Positions 33,419-42,509 of a DNA stretch of 64,000 bases are shown in pieces. Position 1 is the first letter of the stretch, and every line of letters begins with the position of its first letter. Position numbers and translations under genes: made by a program. Origin of the DNA: Synechococcus sp. KORDI-49 (GTDB lineage: Bacteria > Cyanobacteriota > Cyanobacteriia > PCC-6307 > Cyanobiaceae); the NCBI RefSeq assembly GCF_000737575.1, contig NZ_CP006270.1, positions 1,553,163 to 1,617,162 on the forward strand. The letters run 5' to 3'. Under the pieces are notes generated by a model, which ran no database searches, was not told the DNA's origin, and saw nothing but the letters and a program-made list of their open reading frames with translations.

Positions 33419-34634
33419 AGCCGTGCAGGCCTGACAGCAGCACCCAGCCGAGGATGTTGAGCCGGCTGTCGAAGAAGGGCAGATCCGTGGCGTGCATCGC
33501 CACCAGAACCAGCACGGCGGTCCACCAGCCCCGTTCCATCGGACCCCGGCGAAGCATGCCCCGTTTCAGCGCCACCACGATCAGCGCCAGAACGGTGCCC
33601 ACCAGCAGCACCGCCACCGGGAGACCGTGGCTGACCGCCAGCTCCAGGGGGAGGTTGTGGGAATGCCCGTGCCATTTCCTTTGGGCATGGATCGGATACA
33701 GAACGCTGAAGGCCGCCGCACCCCAGCCCAGCCACGGCCGCTGAGCGATGAGCTCAACCCCGTAACGCCACTGGGCCACACGGGTGAGGCTGTCCGTGGA
33801 CTGCCCCTCCACCAGGCGCTGTCTCAGGCCGGAGGGCAGCAGACCCTTTGCCCACTGCTGAAGAGCGTCGGGAACACCCGGAAGCACCGCCAACGCCAGA
33901 GGCATCGCGGCCAGAAGCAGCAGAGGCAACAGCCACCACCACTGCATCGGACCCAGGACCCAGGGAAGCGCCAACGGCAACGCCCCCATGGCATTACGGG
34001 AACGGGTGAGCACCACGGCAGCCACCAGGGCTGATGCCAGAAGCATCGCGATGGCACGACACCAGAGTGGATCCCGACGACGCAGCACAGCCGCCAGTGA
34101 GAGCGGCCAGATCACAGCGAGCCAGGCGCCCGCGACATTGGCGTAATCAAACAGACCGGAGAGCCGGCCTTCGGGATGGCCTCCGGGAGCCACAAACCAG
34201 ACGATCCCACCACCGAGAAGCTGCCACGGGCCGGACCAGCCCAGCAACATCTGACCGAAACCCGTGATCAGCACGGGAACGGTTCCGGCCAGAAGCACAC
34301 GCGCAGCCAGGCGACGCTGGTCGGCGGAGCGCACATAAGGCTGAAATGCCCAGAAGCCCCAGATGAATGGAAGCCAGTTGCCCAGGCCAGCCCAGGCAAG
34401 AGCCCCGGTCTGCGAAACCAGGCAGCCGATCAGCATCAGCATGCCGGCCAGCAGCAACGGCAGGATCCAGGGATCCCGCCAGATCGGCTGATCGCGACCA
34501 CGACTGCCGCTCAGGCAAGCCACGAACAGGAACAGTGCCGCCAGCAGAGCGCTGGAGGGCAGCAGAAACAGTCCGAGAAGAAAGCAGCGACCTGCGAAAC
34601 CGGTGAGGTCCTTTCCGAGAAAACGCTCTTTCAC
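33351..34634 (-). CDS. O-antigen ligase/polymerase-like (Wzy_C) membrane protein
   Basis: A 427-aa protein with about ten membrane segments and the Wzy_C periplasmic loop region RPWLGWGAAAFSVLYP followed by HGHSHNLPLELAVSHGLPVA, typical of O-antigen ligases and related IctB-like proteins. The GTG at 34634 is chosen because it overlaps the purU stop (GTGA). Its 3' end overlaps the convergent radical SAM gene by 68 bp. Possible roles are capsule or lipopolysaccharide ligation; inorganic carbon roles proposed for IctB are not supported by the sequence alone. Confidence 0.85.
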   Translation of the reverse strand: MKERFLGKDLTGFAGRCFLLGLFLLPSSALLAALFLFVACLSGSRGRDQPIWRDPWILPLLLAGMLMLIGCLVSQTGALAWAGLGNWLPFIWGFWAFQPYVRSADQRRLAARVLLAGTVPVLITGFGQMLLGWSGPWQLLGGGIVWFVAPGGHPEGRLSGLFDYANVAGAWLAVIWPLSLAAVLRRRDPLWCRAIAMLLASALVAAVVLTRSRNAMGALPLALPWVLGPMQWWWLLPLLLLAAMPLALAVLPGVPDALQQWAKGLLPSGLRQRLVEGQSTDSLTRVAQWRYGVELIAQRPWLGWGAAAFSVLYPIHAQRKWHGHSHNLPLELAVSHGLPVAVLLVGTVLALIVVALKRGMLRRGPMERGWWTAVLVLVAMHATDLPFFDSRLNILGWVLLSGLHGFIREHGDLEAAPDRDAPADAPG

Positions 34635-35485
34635 GCAAAAACGGCCGTGCGCCCCCGATAGACCATCACCTGGCGGCACAGGTGCAGTCGCAAGGCACGG
34701 GCGAGAGCCAGTCGCTCGGTATCACGACCCTTGCGGATCAGATCGTCCACTTCGTCGCGGTGACTCACATGGGCAATGGTCTGTTCAATGATCGGGCCAG
34801 CATCAAGGTCTTCGGTGACGTAATGGGCCGTGGCACCGATCAGCTTCACACCGCGCTCCCAGGCACGGTGATACGGCTGCGCTCCCTTGAAAGCCGGCAG
34901 GAAGGAGTGGTGAATGTTGATCACCTCGGAAAAGCGGCTGAGAAAGTCACCGCTCAGCACCTGCATGTACTTCGCCAGCACGGCCAGGTCGATGGCGTGA
35001 TCCTGGAGCAGCTGCAGCATGCGCTGTTCCGCCTCCGGCTTTGTCTCCCGGGTGACAGGCACCCACTCGAAATGAACACCGAAACCGGTGCACAACGCCT
35101 CGAGGTCGGGATGATTGGCGATCACCAGGGGGACCCGCATGGGCAATTCACCGCTCTGCACCCTCCAGAGCAGATCCTGAACACAATGGCTTTGCCGGCT
35201 CGCGAAGATCGCCACCCGAGGCAGCTCATCCGAGAAATGCAGCTGAGCCTGTCCATGCAGTCGTTCCGCCAGAGCAGCCGCAGACTCCGGCAGTGCCTGA
35301 CGGGAAATGCCGAAACCGTTGAGCATCCACTCGATCCGGCTGAGGAACAAACCTGCACCGGCATCCGTGTGATGGTCGGCATGACGGATGTTTCCTCCGT
35401 TAGCGGCCACCCACCCGGCCAGCTCGCTGACCAGCCCTGGACGATCCGGACAGATCAGCTGAAGGATGACCGTAGGCTCGCTCAC
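34631..35485 (-). CDS. purU: Formyltetrahydrofolate deformylase PurU
   Basis: Hydrolyses 10-formyltetrahydrofolate to formate and tetrahydrofolate, balancing one-carbon pools for purine synthesis. The 284-aa protein has an N-terminal ACT domain (ICPDRPGLVSELAGWVAANG) and a formyltransferase-like domain with INIHHSFLPAFKGAQPYHRA and TAHYVTEDLDAGPIIEQT. The GTG at 35485 (VSEPTVILQ...) gives the usual family length. The frame is open to 36070 but overlaps psbQ there. The stop overlaps the O-antigen-ligase-like start. PurT and PurL lie in the same window. Confidence 0.95.
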   Translation of the reverse strand: MSEPTVILQLICPDRPGLVSELAGWVAANGGNIRHADHHTDAGAGLFLSRIEWMLNGFGISRQALPESAAALAERLHGQAQLHFSDELPRVAIFASRQSHCVQDLLWRVQSGELPMRVPLVIANHPDLEALCTGFGVHFEWVPVTRETKPEAEQRMLQLLQDHAIDLAVLAKYMQVLSGDFLSRFSEVINIHHSFLPAFKGAQPYHRAWERGVKLIGATAHYVTEDLDAGPIIEQTIAHVSHRDEVDDLIRKGRDTERLALARALRLHLCRQVMVYRGRTAVFA

Positions 35486-35557
35486 GACTACAGACTGAAA
35501 AGCAAATTCTCCCGCGCTGAAACCGCTGGTTAAAGTCTCAAAGGTTTTTTCCTGACC

Positions 35558-36007
35558 ATGCTGAAGGCCCTGCGACGCCTGGCCGTCATCTGCCTCTGCG
35601 TCACGTTGAGCCTGGGTCTGTTGGCCCCGGCTTCTGTCAACGCCGCCGGCATCAAACCTGACGATCTGGCGGTGATCCGCCGTCAGGCCGCTGCGTTCGA
35701 AGCCACCAAGTCGCGTCTTCCGGATCTGGCCCGGTTGGTGAGCGCCGAGGACTGGGTCTTCACCCGCAACCTTCTGCATGGACCGATGCAGGAGGTGGGC
35801 CGCGAAATGCTCTACATCAATCAGCGTCTGGATCGGTCTGAGCGCAAGGATGCAGACAAGATCGCCCGCAAGCTGAAGGAAGCCCTGGCTGATCTTGATG
35901 AAGCGGCACGTCTGCAGGATGGATCCCGCCTTCAGCGCTCTTACAGCGCCCTGGCAGCCAGCTTCGACGCCTACTCCGATGTGATCCCGGCCGAGGCCTT
36001 CAGCTGA
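35558..36007 (+). CDS. psbQ: Photosystem II extrinsic protein Q (CyanoQ)
   Basis: A 149-aa lumenal protein that stabilises the oxygen-evolving side of photosystem II. Residues 1-29 form a signal peptide (MLKALRRLAVICLCVTLSLG), with likely cleavage after ASVNA. The mature part is an acidic-basic four-helix bundle (DDLAVIRRQAAAFEATKSRL, LADLDEAARLQDGSRLQRSY). No Cys follows the signal peptide at the expected lipobox position, so it may be soluble in the lumen and not a lipoprotein as in Synechocystis. Its stop is overlapped by the proposed CTG start of the FAD gene. Confidence 0.88.
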   Translation: MLKALRRLAVICLCVTLSLGLLAPASVNAAGIKPDDLAVIRRQAAAFEATKSRLPDLARLVSAEDWVFTRNLLHGPMQEVGREMLYINQRLDRSERKDADKIARKLKEALADLDEAARLQDGSRLQRSYSALAASFDAYSDVIPAEAFS

Positions 36008-37110
36008 ACCGAACGATTGCCGTTGTCGGTGCCGGCGTTGTCGGCGCCGGCGTGGCCTGGCACCTGGCACGACAAGGCCACCGGATCACACTGATCGATC
36101 CAGGCCTTGAAGAACCGCTCGAACGCACCAGCGGTGACGGGAACCATCTGACGGGAACCCGTGCATCGCTGGGCGTTCTCATGGGAAACGTGTTCCGGCG
36201 TTCGAGTGGTCGCGGTTGGCGGCTCCGGCAAAGAAGCATGGCGCTCTGGCCCTCGTGGGTCTGCGCACTGCAGCGGCAGGAACCGGAACTGATCCTGGAG
36301 ACACCGCTGCTGCAGCTCGCAGACGGTGATGAAACGCTCGGCCGCATGCGGAAGCTTGCCGACACCAGGTCAGCCTGCGGACTCTCCCTGCTTGAGCGGC
36401 ACCAGCTGCAGGCCGTCTGGCCAGGCGTCACCCATGGGGGACTGCTCTCGGAACGGGATGGACGCATCAACCCGCTGGTGCTGCTGAAAGCTCTGCGAAA
36501 GGCCCTCGCCGATCTGCCGGTGACTGGGGTGGCCGCTGCTGTGGAGACGATCCGTCGCGCCAAGCCCGGACAAGGAGGTGGCTGGCGGCTGGGCTGCCAT
36601 GACGGGAGTTGCCTGCATCAGGACACCGTCGTGATCTGCGCGGCGCTGAACAGTCCTGCTCTCCTGGAGCCACTGGGCCATCCACGCCCGATGCAGCCGG
36701 TGCTCGGACAGGCTCTGAGACTGGAGATCACATCCGGGCCGACGGACTGGATGAGCTGGCCAGCCGTCCTGGTGCATCGGGGATACAACCTGATTCCCGA
36801 TGGACACGGTCATGTGCTGCTCGGCGCCACCGTGGAACCCGGCGAGCGATCAGAGCCGGAACCGCTGCAACTGATGCGCCATCTCGAAGACTCAGCACCC
36901 GAGTGGCTGCGAAACGCCAAGGTGCTGGAACACTGGAGCGGACTGCGGGCCAGACCGGTGGAGCGACCGGCACCCTTGCTGGAACGGCTGGAACCAGGGC
37001 TGCTGCTGGCGACCGGCCACTACAGAAACGGTGTTCTGCTGACACCTGCCACCGCGGAATGGGTCGAACAGCACCTGGAAGATTCGGTATCAATGATTAC
37101 CAGGTCTTAA
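36004..37110 (+). CDS. FAD-dependent amino-acid/glycine oxidase-like oxidoreductase, proposed CTG start
   Basis: A 368-aa DAO-fold flavoprotein. The FAD-binding GxGxxG motif lies in residues 6-16 of the extended frame (AVVGAGVVGAG), upstream of the first standard start (GTG 36052), which would remove it. The only in-frame codons upstream are CTG 36004, overlapping the psbQ TGA, and ATT 36016. GAGG sits exactly 7 nt before the CTG. The C-terminal segment LLLATGHYRNGVLLTPATAE is typical of glycine/sarcosine oxidase-like enzymes (ThiO-like). Substrate unknown. Confidence 0.8.
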   Translation: MNRTIAVVGAGVVGAGVAWHLARQGHRITLIDPGLEEPLERTSGDGNHLTGTRASLGVLMGNVFRRSSGRGWRLRQRSMALWPSWVCALQRQEPELILETPLLQLADGDETLGRMRKLADTRSACGLSLLERHQLQAVWPGVTHGGLLSERDGRINPLVLLKALRKALADLPVTGVAAAVETIRRAKPGQGGGWRLGCHDGSCLHQDTVVICAALNSPALLEPLGHPRPMQPVLGQALRLEITSGPTDWMSWPAVLVHRGYNLIPDGHGHVLLGATVEPGERSEPEPLQLMRHLEDSAPEWLRNAKVLEHWSGLRARPVERPAPLLERLEPGLLLATGHYRNGVLLTPATAEWVEQHLEDSVSMITRS

Positions 37111-37124
37111 ATCAGCCTTGGACT
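37106..37124 (+). promoter_or_regulatory. Possible Pho box upstream of pstS
   Basis: CTTAAATC (37106-37113) and CTTGGACT (37117-37124) form two 8-mers separated by 3 bp, loosely matching the cyanobacterial PhoB-type direct repeat CTTAACCT-N3-CTTAACCT. They overlap the stop of the preceding gene, and pstS starts about 50 bp downstream. Several mismatches make this tentative; control of pstS by phosphate is expected from the family. Confidence 0.35.
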
Positions 37125-37173
37125 CGCCTGCATAGCTTCCGGAAGGTTCAACCTCTGTACCCACATCGGATTC

Positions 37174-38184
37174 ATGCGTCGTTCCAACATCTTCAAAAGT
37201 CTTGCGGCCACTGCCGGCATCACCGCCACCGTGACGCTCGCCGGCTGTGGCGGCGGCACCGGTGGAGGAGGGGGTGACCAGGTCACAGGCAAGCTCAATG
37301 GCGCCGGTGCCTCGTTCCCCGCGGCCATTTATCAGCGCTGGTTCCAGGAGCTCCAGCCCGAGGGCGTGGCGGTCAACTACCAGTCGGTTGGCTCCGGCGC
37401 CGGAGTGCGGCAGTTCACGGCCGGAACCGTGGATTTCGGTGCATCCGACAAGCCGATGAAAAAGGATGAGATCGCCAAGGTGAGCCGTGGTGTGCTGCAG
37501 ATCCCGATGACGGCCGGAGCCATCGCAGTCGCTTACAACCTCGACGGATGCGATCTGAAACTGAGCCAGGACCAGCTGGCCGGAATCTTCCTCGGCAAGG
37601 TCAAGAACTTCAACGAGCTGGGCTGCGCTGATCAGGCGATCACCGTGGTCCGTCGCTCCGACGGTTCCGGCACCACGTACAACTTCACCAAGCATCTCTC
37701 CGCCATCAACGAGGAGTGGAAGACCAAGATCGGTGCTGCGAAGGCCGTCAAATGGCCCACGGGCGTCGGCTCGAAAGGCAATGAAGGCGTTGCCGCCCAG
37801 CTGAATCAGATCAAGGGTGGAGTGGGTTATGTGGAAGCCGCCTATGTGAAGGGCAAGCTTCAGGCCGCCGCCGTCACCAATGCCTCCGGTGAGCAGGTGA
37901 AGCCCACCAATGAAACGGAAAGCGCCGCTCTCGACTCCATCGACATCGGCCCGGAGCTCATCGGTGGCAACCCGAATCCACCTCAGGGTTACCCGATCGT
38001 TACCTTCACCTGGGTGCTGGCGTACGAAACGGGCAACGGCGGCAAGACCGCCGCTCTGAAGAAGGCCTTCGAGTTCATGCTGTCCGAGAAAGCTCAGGCA
38101 CAGGCCCCTGATCTCGGCTACGTCACCCTGCCCAAGGGTGTGGTGGAGAAGTCCCTGGCTGCGGTCGAGAAAATCACTGAGTGA
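37174..38184 (+). CDS. pstS: Phosphate-binding lipoprotein PstS
   Basis: Periplasmic phosphate receptor for the Pst ABC transporter. The 336-aa protein has a lipoprotein signal (LAATAGITATVTLAGC, lipobox LAGC at C25), a Gly-rich linker, and the ligand-binding segments GAGASFPAAIYQRWF, VGSGAGVRQF and RRSDGSGTTYNFTKHL. The transporter genes are not in the window, so pstS is a stand-alone copy, as is common in marine Synechococcus, which often carries several. A possible Pho box precedes it. It converges on dnaK through a shared terminator. Confidence 0.94.
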   Translation: MRRSNIFKSLAATAGITATVTLAGCGGGTGGGGGDQVTGKLNGAGASFPAAIYQRWFQELQPEGVAVNYQSVGSGAGVRQFTAGTVDFGASDKPMKKDEIAKVSRGVLQIPMTAGAIAVAYNLDGCDLKLSQDQLAGIFLGKVKNFNELGCADQAITVVRRSDGSGTTYNFTKHLSAINEEWKTKIGAAKAVKWPTGVGSKGNEGVAAQLNQIKGGVGYVEAAYVKGKLQAAAVTNASGEQVKPTNETESAALDSIDIGPELIGGNPNPPQGYPIVTFTWVLAYETGNGGKTAALKKAFEFMLSEKAQAQAPDLGYVTLPKGVVEKSLAAVEKITE

Positions 38185-38214
38185 TCACAACCGTCAAGCG
38201 ATTGCGGGCAACAA

Positions 38215-38240
38215 AAAAGGGGGCCGATCGGCCCCCTTTT
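38215..38240. terminator. Bidirectional terminator between pstS and dnaK
   Basis: A perfect palindrome with arms AAAAGGGGGCC and GGCCCCCTTTT around GATC. It has a T run on both strands and lies between the stops of the convergent genes, so it can end transcripts from both sides. Confidence 0.9.
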
Positions 38241-38261
38241 CAATGGTCACGGCTCAGCCGA

Positions 38262-40175
38262 TCACTTGGATTCCGTGAATTCAGCGTCGATCACATCATC
38301 ACTGGCACCGGTGCTGCCGGCGGCACCATTGCCTGGGTCAGCCTCACCATCGGGAGATGCGCCCGCTTCAGCACCAGCCTGCTGATAGACGGAGGCTCCA
38401 ACGGTGTAGAGCTCCTGCTGCAGTTCCTCCAGCAGGGTCTTCATCGCGTCGTAATCCTCGGCATTGACAGCGTCCTGAAGCTTGGTGCGCTTCTCCTCCA
38501 CCTTGGTCTTGGCGTCGGCATCGACCTTGTCACCAAGCTCACTGAGCTGCTTCTCGGCCTGATAGACGAGGGTCTCGGCCTGGTTCTTGAGGTCGATCTT
38601 TTCGCGCTTCTCCTTGTCAGCGCTGGCGTTGGCCTCGGCGTCCTTCACCATCTTGTCCACCTCGGAATCCGAGAGGGTCGAGGCGCCGGTGATCGAGATG
38701 GATTGCTCCTTGCCGCTGCCCTTGTCCTTGGCGGTGACGCTGAGGATGCCGTTGGCGTCGATGTCGAAGGTGACCTCGATCTGAGGGACACCACGGGGAG
38801 CCGGAGGGATGCCGTCGAGGCGGAAGGTTCCGAGCGACTTGTTGTCAGACGCCATCTCGCGCTCACCCTGGAGCACGTGAATTTCCACGTTGGTCTGACC
38901 ATCGACCGCTGTGGAATAGGTCTCGGTCTTCTTGGTGGGAACCGTGGTGTTGCGGGTGATCATCTTGGTCATCACACCACCGAGGGTTTCCACACCCAGA
39001 GACAGAGGCGTGACATCCAGCAGCAGGATGTCTTTCACCTCACCGGCGAGCACACCTCCCTGAATGGCGGCGCCGACGGCCACCACCTCATCGGGGTTCA
39101 CCGTCTGGTTGGGATCCTTGCTGGTGGTGCGCTTCACCAGTTCAAGAACAGCCGGAATGCGGGTGGAACCACCCACCATCACGATCTCGTCGAGCTCGCT
39201 GGAGGACAGCTTGGCGTCCTTGAGCGCCTGCTCCACAGGAATGCGGCAGCGGTCGATCAGGTTTGAGGCGAGCTCCTCGAACTTGGCCCGGGTGAGGGTG
39301 AGATCCAGGTGCTTCGGGCCTTCCGGGGTGGCCGTGATGAACGGCAGGTTGATCTCGCTCTGGGTGGCGTTGGACAGCTCGATCTTGGCTTTTTCAGCTG
39401 CCTCGGTGAGGCGCTGCAGAGCCTGTTTGTCCTGACGGAGGTCGATGCCTTCGTTGGATTTGAAGGTCTCGGCCAGATGATCAACAATCACCTTGTCGAA
39501 GTCATCACCGCCCAGATGCGTGTCTCCGGAGGTGGACAACACCTCAAAGACACCGTCACCAACTTCGAGCACAGACACATCGAAGGTGCCGCCGCCAAGG
39601 TCGAACACCAGGATCCGCTCGTTGCTCTTCTTGTCGAGTCCGTAGGCCAGAGCGGCAGCAGTGGGCTCGTTGATGATCCGCAGCACCTCGAGGCCGGCGA
39701 TCTTGCCGGCATCCTTGGTGGCCTGGCGCTGGGAGTCGTTGAAGTAAGCGGGAACGGTGATCACCGCCTGGGTGACCGTTTCCCCGAGATACTTGCCGGC
39801 GTCCTCCGCCAGCTTGCGCAGCACCTGGGCACTCACCTCCTCAGGGGCAAACTGCTTGTCGAGAATTGGGCACTTCACCTTCACATTGGAGCCGGCCTTC
39901 TCGACGCCGTAGCTCACTTCCTTGGATTCCTCATTGACCTCATCGACGCGTCGGCCGATGAATCGCTTGACGGAATAAAAGGTGTTGTCTGGGTTCATCA
40001 CCGCCTGACGTTTGGCGATCTGACCGACAAGCTGATCCTGGTTCTTGGTGTAAGCGACCACGGAGGGCGTTGTGCGGAAGCCCTCGGCGTTGGCGATGAC
40101 GGTGGGCTTGCCACCCTCCATCACAGACACGCAGCTGTTCGTAGTGCCAAGGTCAATGCCGACAACCTTGCCCAT
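38262..40175 (-). CDS. dnaK: Chaperone DnaK (Hsp70)
   Basis: A 637-aa Hsp70 with the ATPase signatures [29 protein letters not shown]-like text ([17 protein letters not shown]) and [10 protein letters not shown], the substrate-binding domain ([15 protein letters not shown]) and the C-terminal lid. The tail ends [12 protein letters not shown], the DnaK-type end. A strong Shine-Dalgarno (AGGAGGTGA) precedes ATG 40175. It is one of several DnaK paralogues expected in cyanobacteria; which one cannot be settled from the sequence alone. No CIRCE element is visible in the 116-bp gap to aroE. Confidence 0.95.
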   Translation of the reverse strand: MGKVVGIDLGTTNSCVSVMEGGKPTVIANAEGFRTTPSVVAYTKNQDQLVGQIAKRQAVMNPDNTFYSVKRFIGRRVDEVNEESKEVSYGVEKAGSNVKVKCPILDKQFAPEEVSAQVLRKLAEDAGKYLGETVTQAVITVPAYFNDSQRQATKDAGKIAGLEVLRIINEPTAAALAYGLDKKSNERILVFDLGGGTFDVSVLEVGDGVFEVLSTSGDTHLGGDDFDKVIVDHLAETFKSNEGIDLRQDKQALQRLTEAAEKAKIELSNATQSEINLPFITATPEGPKHLDLTLTRAKFEELASNLIDRCRIPVEQALKDAKLSSSELDEIVMVGGSTRIPAVLELVKRTTSKDPNQTVNPDEVVAVGAAIQGGVLAGEVKDILLLDVTPLSLGVETLGGVMTKMITRNTTVPTKKTETYSTAVDGQTNVEIHVLQGEREMASDNKSLGTFRLDGIPPAPRGVPQIEVTFDIDANGILSVTAKDKGSGKEQSISITGASTLSDSEVDKMVKDAEANASADKEKREKIDLKNQAETLVYQAEKQLSELGDKVDADAKTKVEEKRTKLQDAVNAEDYDAMKTLLEELQQELYTVGASVYQQAGAEAGASPDGEADPGNGAAGSTGASDDVIDAEFTESK

Positions 40176-40291
40176 CGGTGGTCACCTCCTGAAAATGCGG
40201 TTCTGAACCACGTCATCTTCTTCAGCAGAGCCCTGGACAGGCGAGGTGTGGTTCCCGAACAGGCAGGCTGGATGGGCGATCCCGCAGCACG

Positions 40292-41161
40292 ATGATCAAC
40301 GGCGGCACAGCCCTGGTGGGACTGCTCGGCAACCCGGTGCGGCATTCCCTCTCACCAGCGATGCACAACGCGGCCCTGGCTGAGCTCGGGCTGAACTGGC
40401 GCTATCTCGCTCTGCCCTGTGAACAACACCATCTCCGGGATGTGCTCGACGGACTCCACGCCGTGGGCTGCCGCGGCCTCAACGTCACCATTCCCCACAA
40501 GCAGTCCGTTGCCGGCCTGTGCCGGAAGCTGAGCCCACTGGCATGCCGTCTAGGGGCCGTGAACACCCTGATTCCTGACAGCGGAAGCAGCTGGACAGGC
40601 AGCAACACCGATGTGAACGGTTTCCTCGCCCCCCTTGAAACCCACATCGACTGGACGGGACGCCGGGCGGTGGTGGTCGGCTGCGGTGGGTCGGCCAGGG
40701 CGGTGGTGGCAGGCCTGCAGACTCTCCATCTGGCTGCGATCAGCGTGATCGGGCGGCAAACCACGACCCTTCAACCGTTTGTGGAGGATCTGAACCTGGA
40801 GGAAGCACCCCTGGACCCTCTGCTCGATTCGGACCCATCCATCGCGGACGTGGTCGCAGCCAGCGACCTGATCGTCAACACAACCCCTGTCGGCATGGCT
40901 CAGCACGGCGAAGCCGGCGCCATGCCACTGGGAGAGAGCCTCTGGAGCGGAATCAAAACCGAAGCAACGCTCTATGACCTGATCTACACCCCGCGCCCCA
41001 CCGCCTGGCTGCAATGGGGCCGAAAGCGCCAGCTGCACTGCATCGATGGCCTGGAGATGCTGGTGCAGCAGGGGGCCGCTTCCCTGAGGCTCTGGAGCGG
41101 CCATGACGATGTGCCGGTGGATGCCATGCGCTCGGCAGCTGAAACCGCGCTGAAGACCTAG
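40292..41161 (+). CDS. aroE: Shikimate dehydrogenase AroE
   Basis: NADPH-dependent reduction of 3-dehydroshikimate, the fourth step of the shikimate pathway. The 289-aa protein has the substrate-binding GNPVRHSLSPAMHNAAL, the catalytic lysine in LNVTIPHKQSV, the SNTDVNGF aspartate region, and the nucleotide-binding VVVGCGGSARAV. ATG 40292 gives a normal N-terminus. It is followed after 24 bp by the Tic20-like gene. Confidence 0.95.
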   Translation: MINGGTALVGLLGNPVRHSLSPAMHNAALAELGLNWRYLALPCEQHHLRDVLDGLHAVGCRGLNVTIPHKQSVAGLCRKLSPLACRLGAVNTLIPDSGSSWTGSNTDVNGFLAPLETHIDWTGRRAVVVGCGGSARAVVAGLQTLHLAAISVIGRQTTTLQPFVEDLNLEEAPLDPLLDSDPSIADVVAASDLIVNTTPVGMAQHGEAGAMPLGESLWSGIKTEATLYDLIYTPRPTAWLQWGRKRQLHCIDGLEMLVQQGAASLRLWSGHDDVPVDAMRSAAETALKT

Positions 41162-41185
41162 CGTCAATTCAGTTCTCTTGGTGGT

Positions 41186-41659
41186 GTGGAGATTCCTGTC
41201 TGGCAGCGGGTGGTGGCCCCTTTGGTTTATCTGCTGCCCTGGAGCGACGCCATTCCTTTTGGAGGCCCGCTGTTCCAGCAGTACCCATGGATGCAGTGGT
41301 TCACGCTTCCCGTTCTGCCCCTGGCACTGCTCGAACAGAGCGTTCCCTTCGGACTCGGGGGCCTGCTGCTGTTCTTCGTGCTGTTTCTGGCGGTTGTTCG
41401 CAACCCGAACGTTCCCTACTTCGTACGTTTCAACACGCTCCAGGCGCTGCTCACCGACATCATTCTCGTCGTGCTGGGCTTCGCCTTCACGATCCTGCTC
41501 CAACCCCTCGGCGGAAGCGGACTGTTGATGCGGACGCTGTCCAGCACCGTGGTGATCGCCACGTTGGCGATCCTGCTGTTCGCCCTGGCGGAGTGCCTGC
41601 GCGGCCGCGAGCCGGACCTGCCGGGCATCAGCCAGGCTGTCCGCATGCAGTTGTACTGA
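41186..41659 (+). CDS. Tic20-like membrane protein
   Basis: A 157-aa protein with four hydrophobic segments ([71 protein letters not shown] and a last one near residue 125) and the conserved [12 protein letters not shown] segment of the Tic20 family. In chloroplasts Tic20 is a protein-import channel component; the cyanobacterial role is not settled. The start is GTG 41186. It is upstream of rpsF, 76 bp between. Confidence 0.85.
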   Translation: MEIPVWQRVVAPLVYLLPWSDAIPFGGPLFQQYPWMQWFTLPVLPLALLEQSVPFGLGGLLLFFVLFLAVVRNPNVPYFVRFNTLQALLTDIILVVLGFAFTILLQPLGGSGLLMRTLSSTVVIATLAILLFALAECLRGREPDLPGISQAVRMQLY

Positions 41660-41735
41660 GAAGGACACCCCGGGGGATAAGGTGTTGGATCCGTCGCTCA
41701 CCGAAGTGAGCCGTCCGTCCCAGTCGGAACAGCCC

Positions 41736-42128
41736 ATGACGCACGATCCCTATTACGAGACCATGTACATCCTCCGCCCGGACATTCCGGAGGAGGAAGT
41801 GGAGAGCCACCTCACCAAATACCGCGACATGCTCGTGGAGACGGGAGCGGAAGTGCTGGACAATCAGATGCGCGGCAAGCGCCGTCTGGCCTACCCGATC
41901 AACAAGCACAAAGAAGGGATCTATGTGCAACTGAGCCACAACGGTGACGGTCAGCAGGTGGCTGTGCTCGAGAAGGCGATGCGCCTCAGTGAGGATGTGA
42001 TCCGCTATCTCACCGTGAAGCAGGAAGGCCCGTTGCCGGCACCGCGTGTCATGCCGGGCAGCGAAGCGCCTGCTCAGCCGCAGGAACAACAGCAGGCATC
42101 GGAAGCACCTGCGGGAACAGCCGGCTGA
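41736..42128 (+). CDS. rpsF: 30S ribosomal protein S6
   Basis: A 130-aa S6 protein with [20 protein letters not shown] at the N-terminus and [20 protein letters not shown] (the 16S rRNA/S18 interface) in the middle. It has an acidic Gln/Pro/Ala-rich C-terminal tail common in cyanobacteria. ATG 41736 ([11 protein letters not shown]) is chosen; the longer open frame from 41682 lacks similarity. The stop is followed by an inverted repeat that overlaps the next start. Confidence 0.93.
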   Translation: MTHDPYYETMYILRPDIPEEEVESHLTKYRDMLVETGAEVLDNQMRGKRRLAYPINKHKEGIYVQLSHNGDGQQVAVLEKAMRLSEDVIRYLTVKQEGPLPAPRVMPGSEAPAQPQEQQQASEAPAGTAG

Positions 42129-42141
42129 GCGGTTGTGCGGT

Positions 42142-42171
42142 CCATGGGCGAGCGATAGCGTCCGCCCATGG
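42142..42171 (+). repeat. Inverted repeat covering the next gene's start codon
   Basis: Perfect 9-bp arms CCATGGGCG (42142-42150) and CGCCCATGG (42163-42171) with a 12-nt loop. The right arm contains the ATG at 42168. The stem would hide the initiation site of the 113-aa protein; it may also terminate rpsF weakly, but no T run is present. Confidence 0.55.
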
Positions 42172-42509
42172 ACTCTTCAGATGACCAGCATCAGGCTCCC
42201 GAGCCGCGATGGATCGCCTCGGTCTCGGACGTCAACGAGCGCGATGTGAACACACTTCAGCGTCGAGTCTCTGAACTTGAGGAACAGGTGCGCACCTACG
42301 AAGCGCTTCTGGAGGATTTACCTGATCTGTTCGAACGCAAATTCCAGCAGCGGCTGGAGCCACTGCTGGAGCGCTATCGATTGCTGGCCAGTGAGGGTTC
42401 GGAGCTGAGGGCTGGTCAGCCCCCCCTGGTACAGGCGGAGAGCCCCAACATTCTTCGCTTCCCAATGCTGCGAATTCCTGCCCTGCTGCAACGACGGAAA
42501 TCAGCTTGA
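42168..42509 (+). CDS. Coiled-coil hypothetical protein
   Basis: A 113-aa protein with a central coiled coil, [20 protein letters not shown], followed by [20 protein letters not shown] and a basic C-terminal tail ([13 protein letters not shown]). Conserved family unknown to me, but codon use and the defined start argue that it is a gene. Its 3' end overlaps the convergent argG by 9 bp. Expression is probably limited by the inverted repeat over its start codon. Confidence 0.7.
   Translation: MDSSDDQHQAPEPRWIASVSDVNERDVNTLQRRVSELEEQVRTYEALLEDLPDLFERKFQQRLEPLLERYRLLASEGSELRAGQPPLVQAESPNILRFPMLRIPALLQRRKSA

Noticed and set aside
38181-39266. Plus-strand frame opposite dnaK (361 codons)
   Set aside because: Shadow of dnaK with Leu/Gly/His-rich low-complexity sequence; contains the terminator region at its start.
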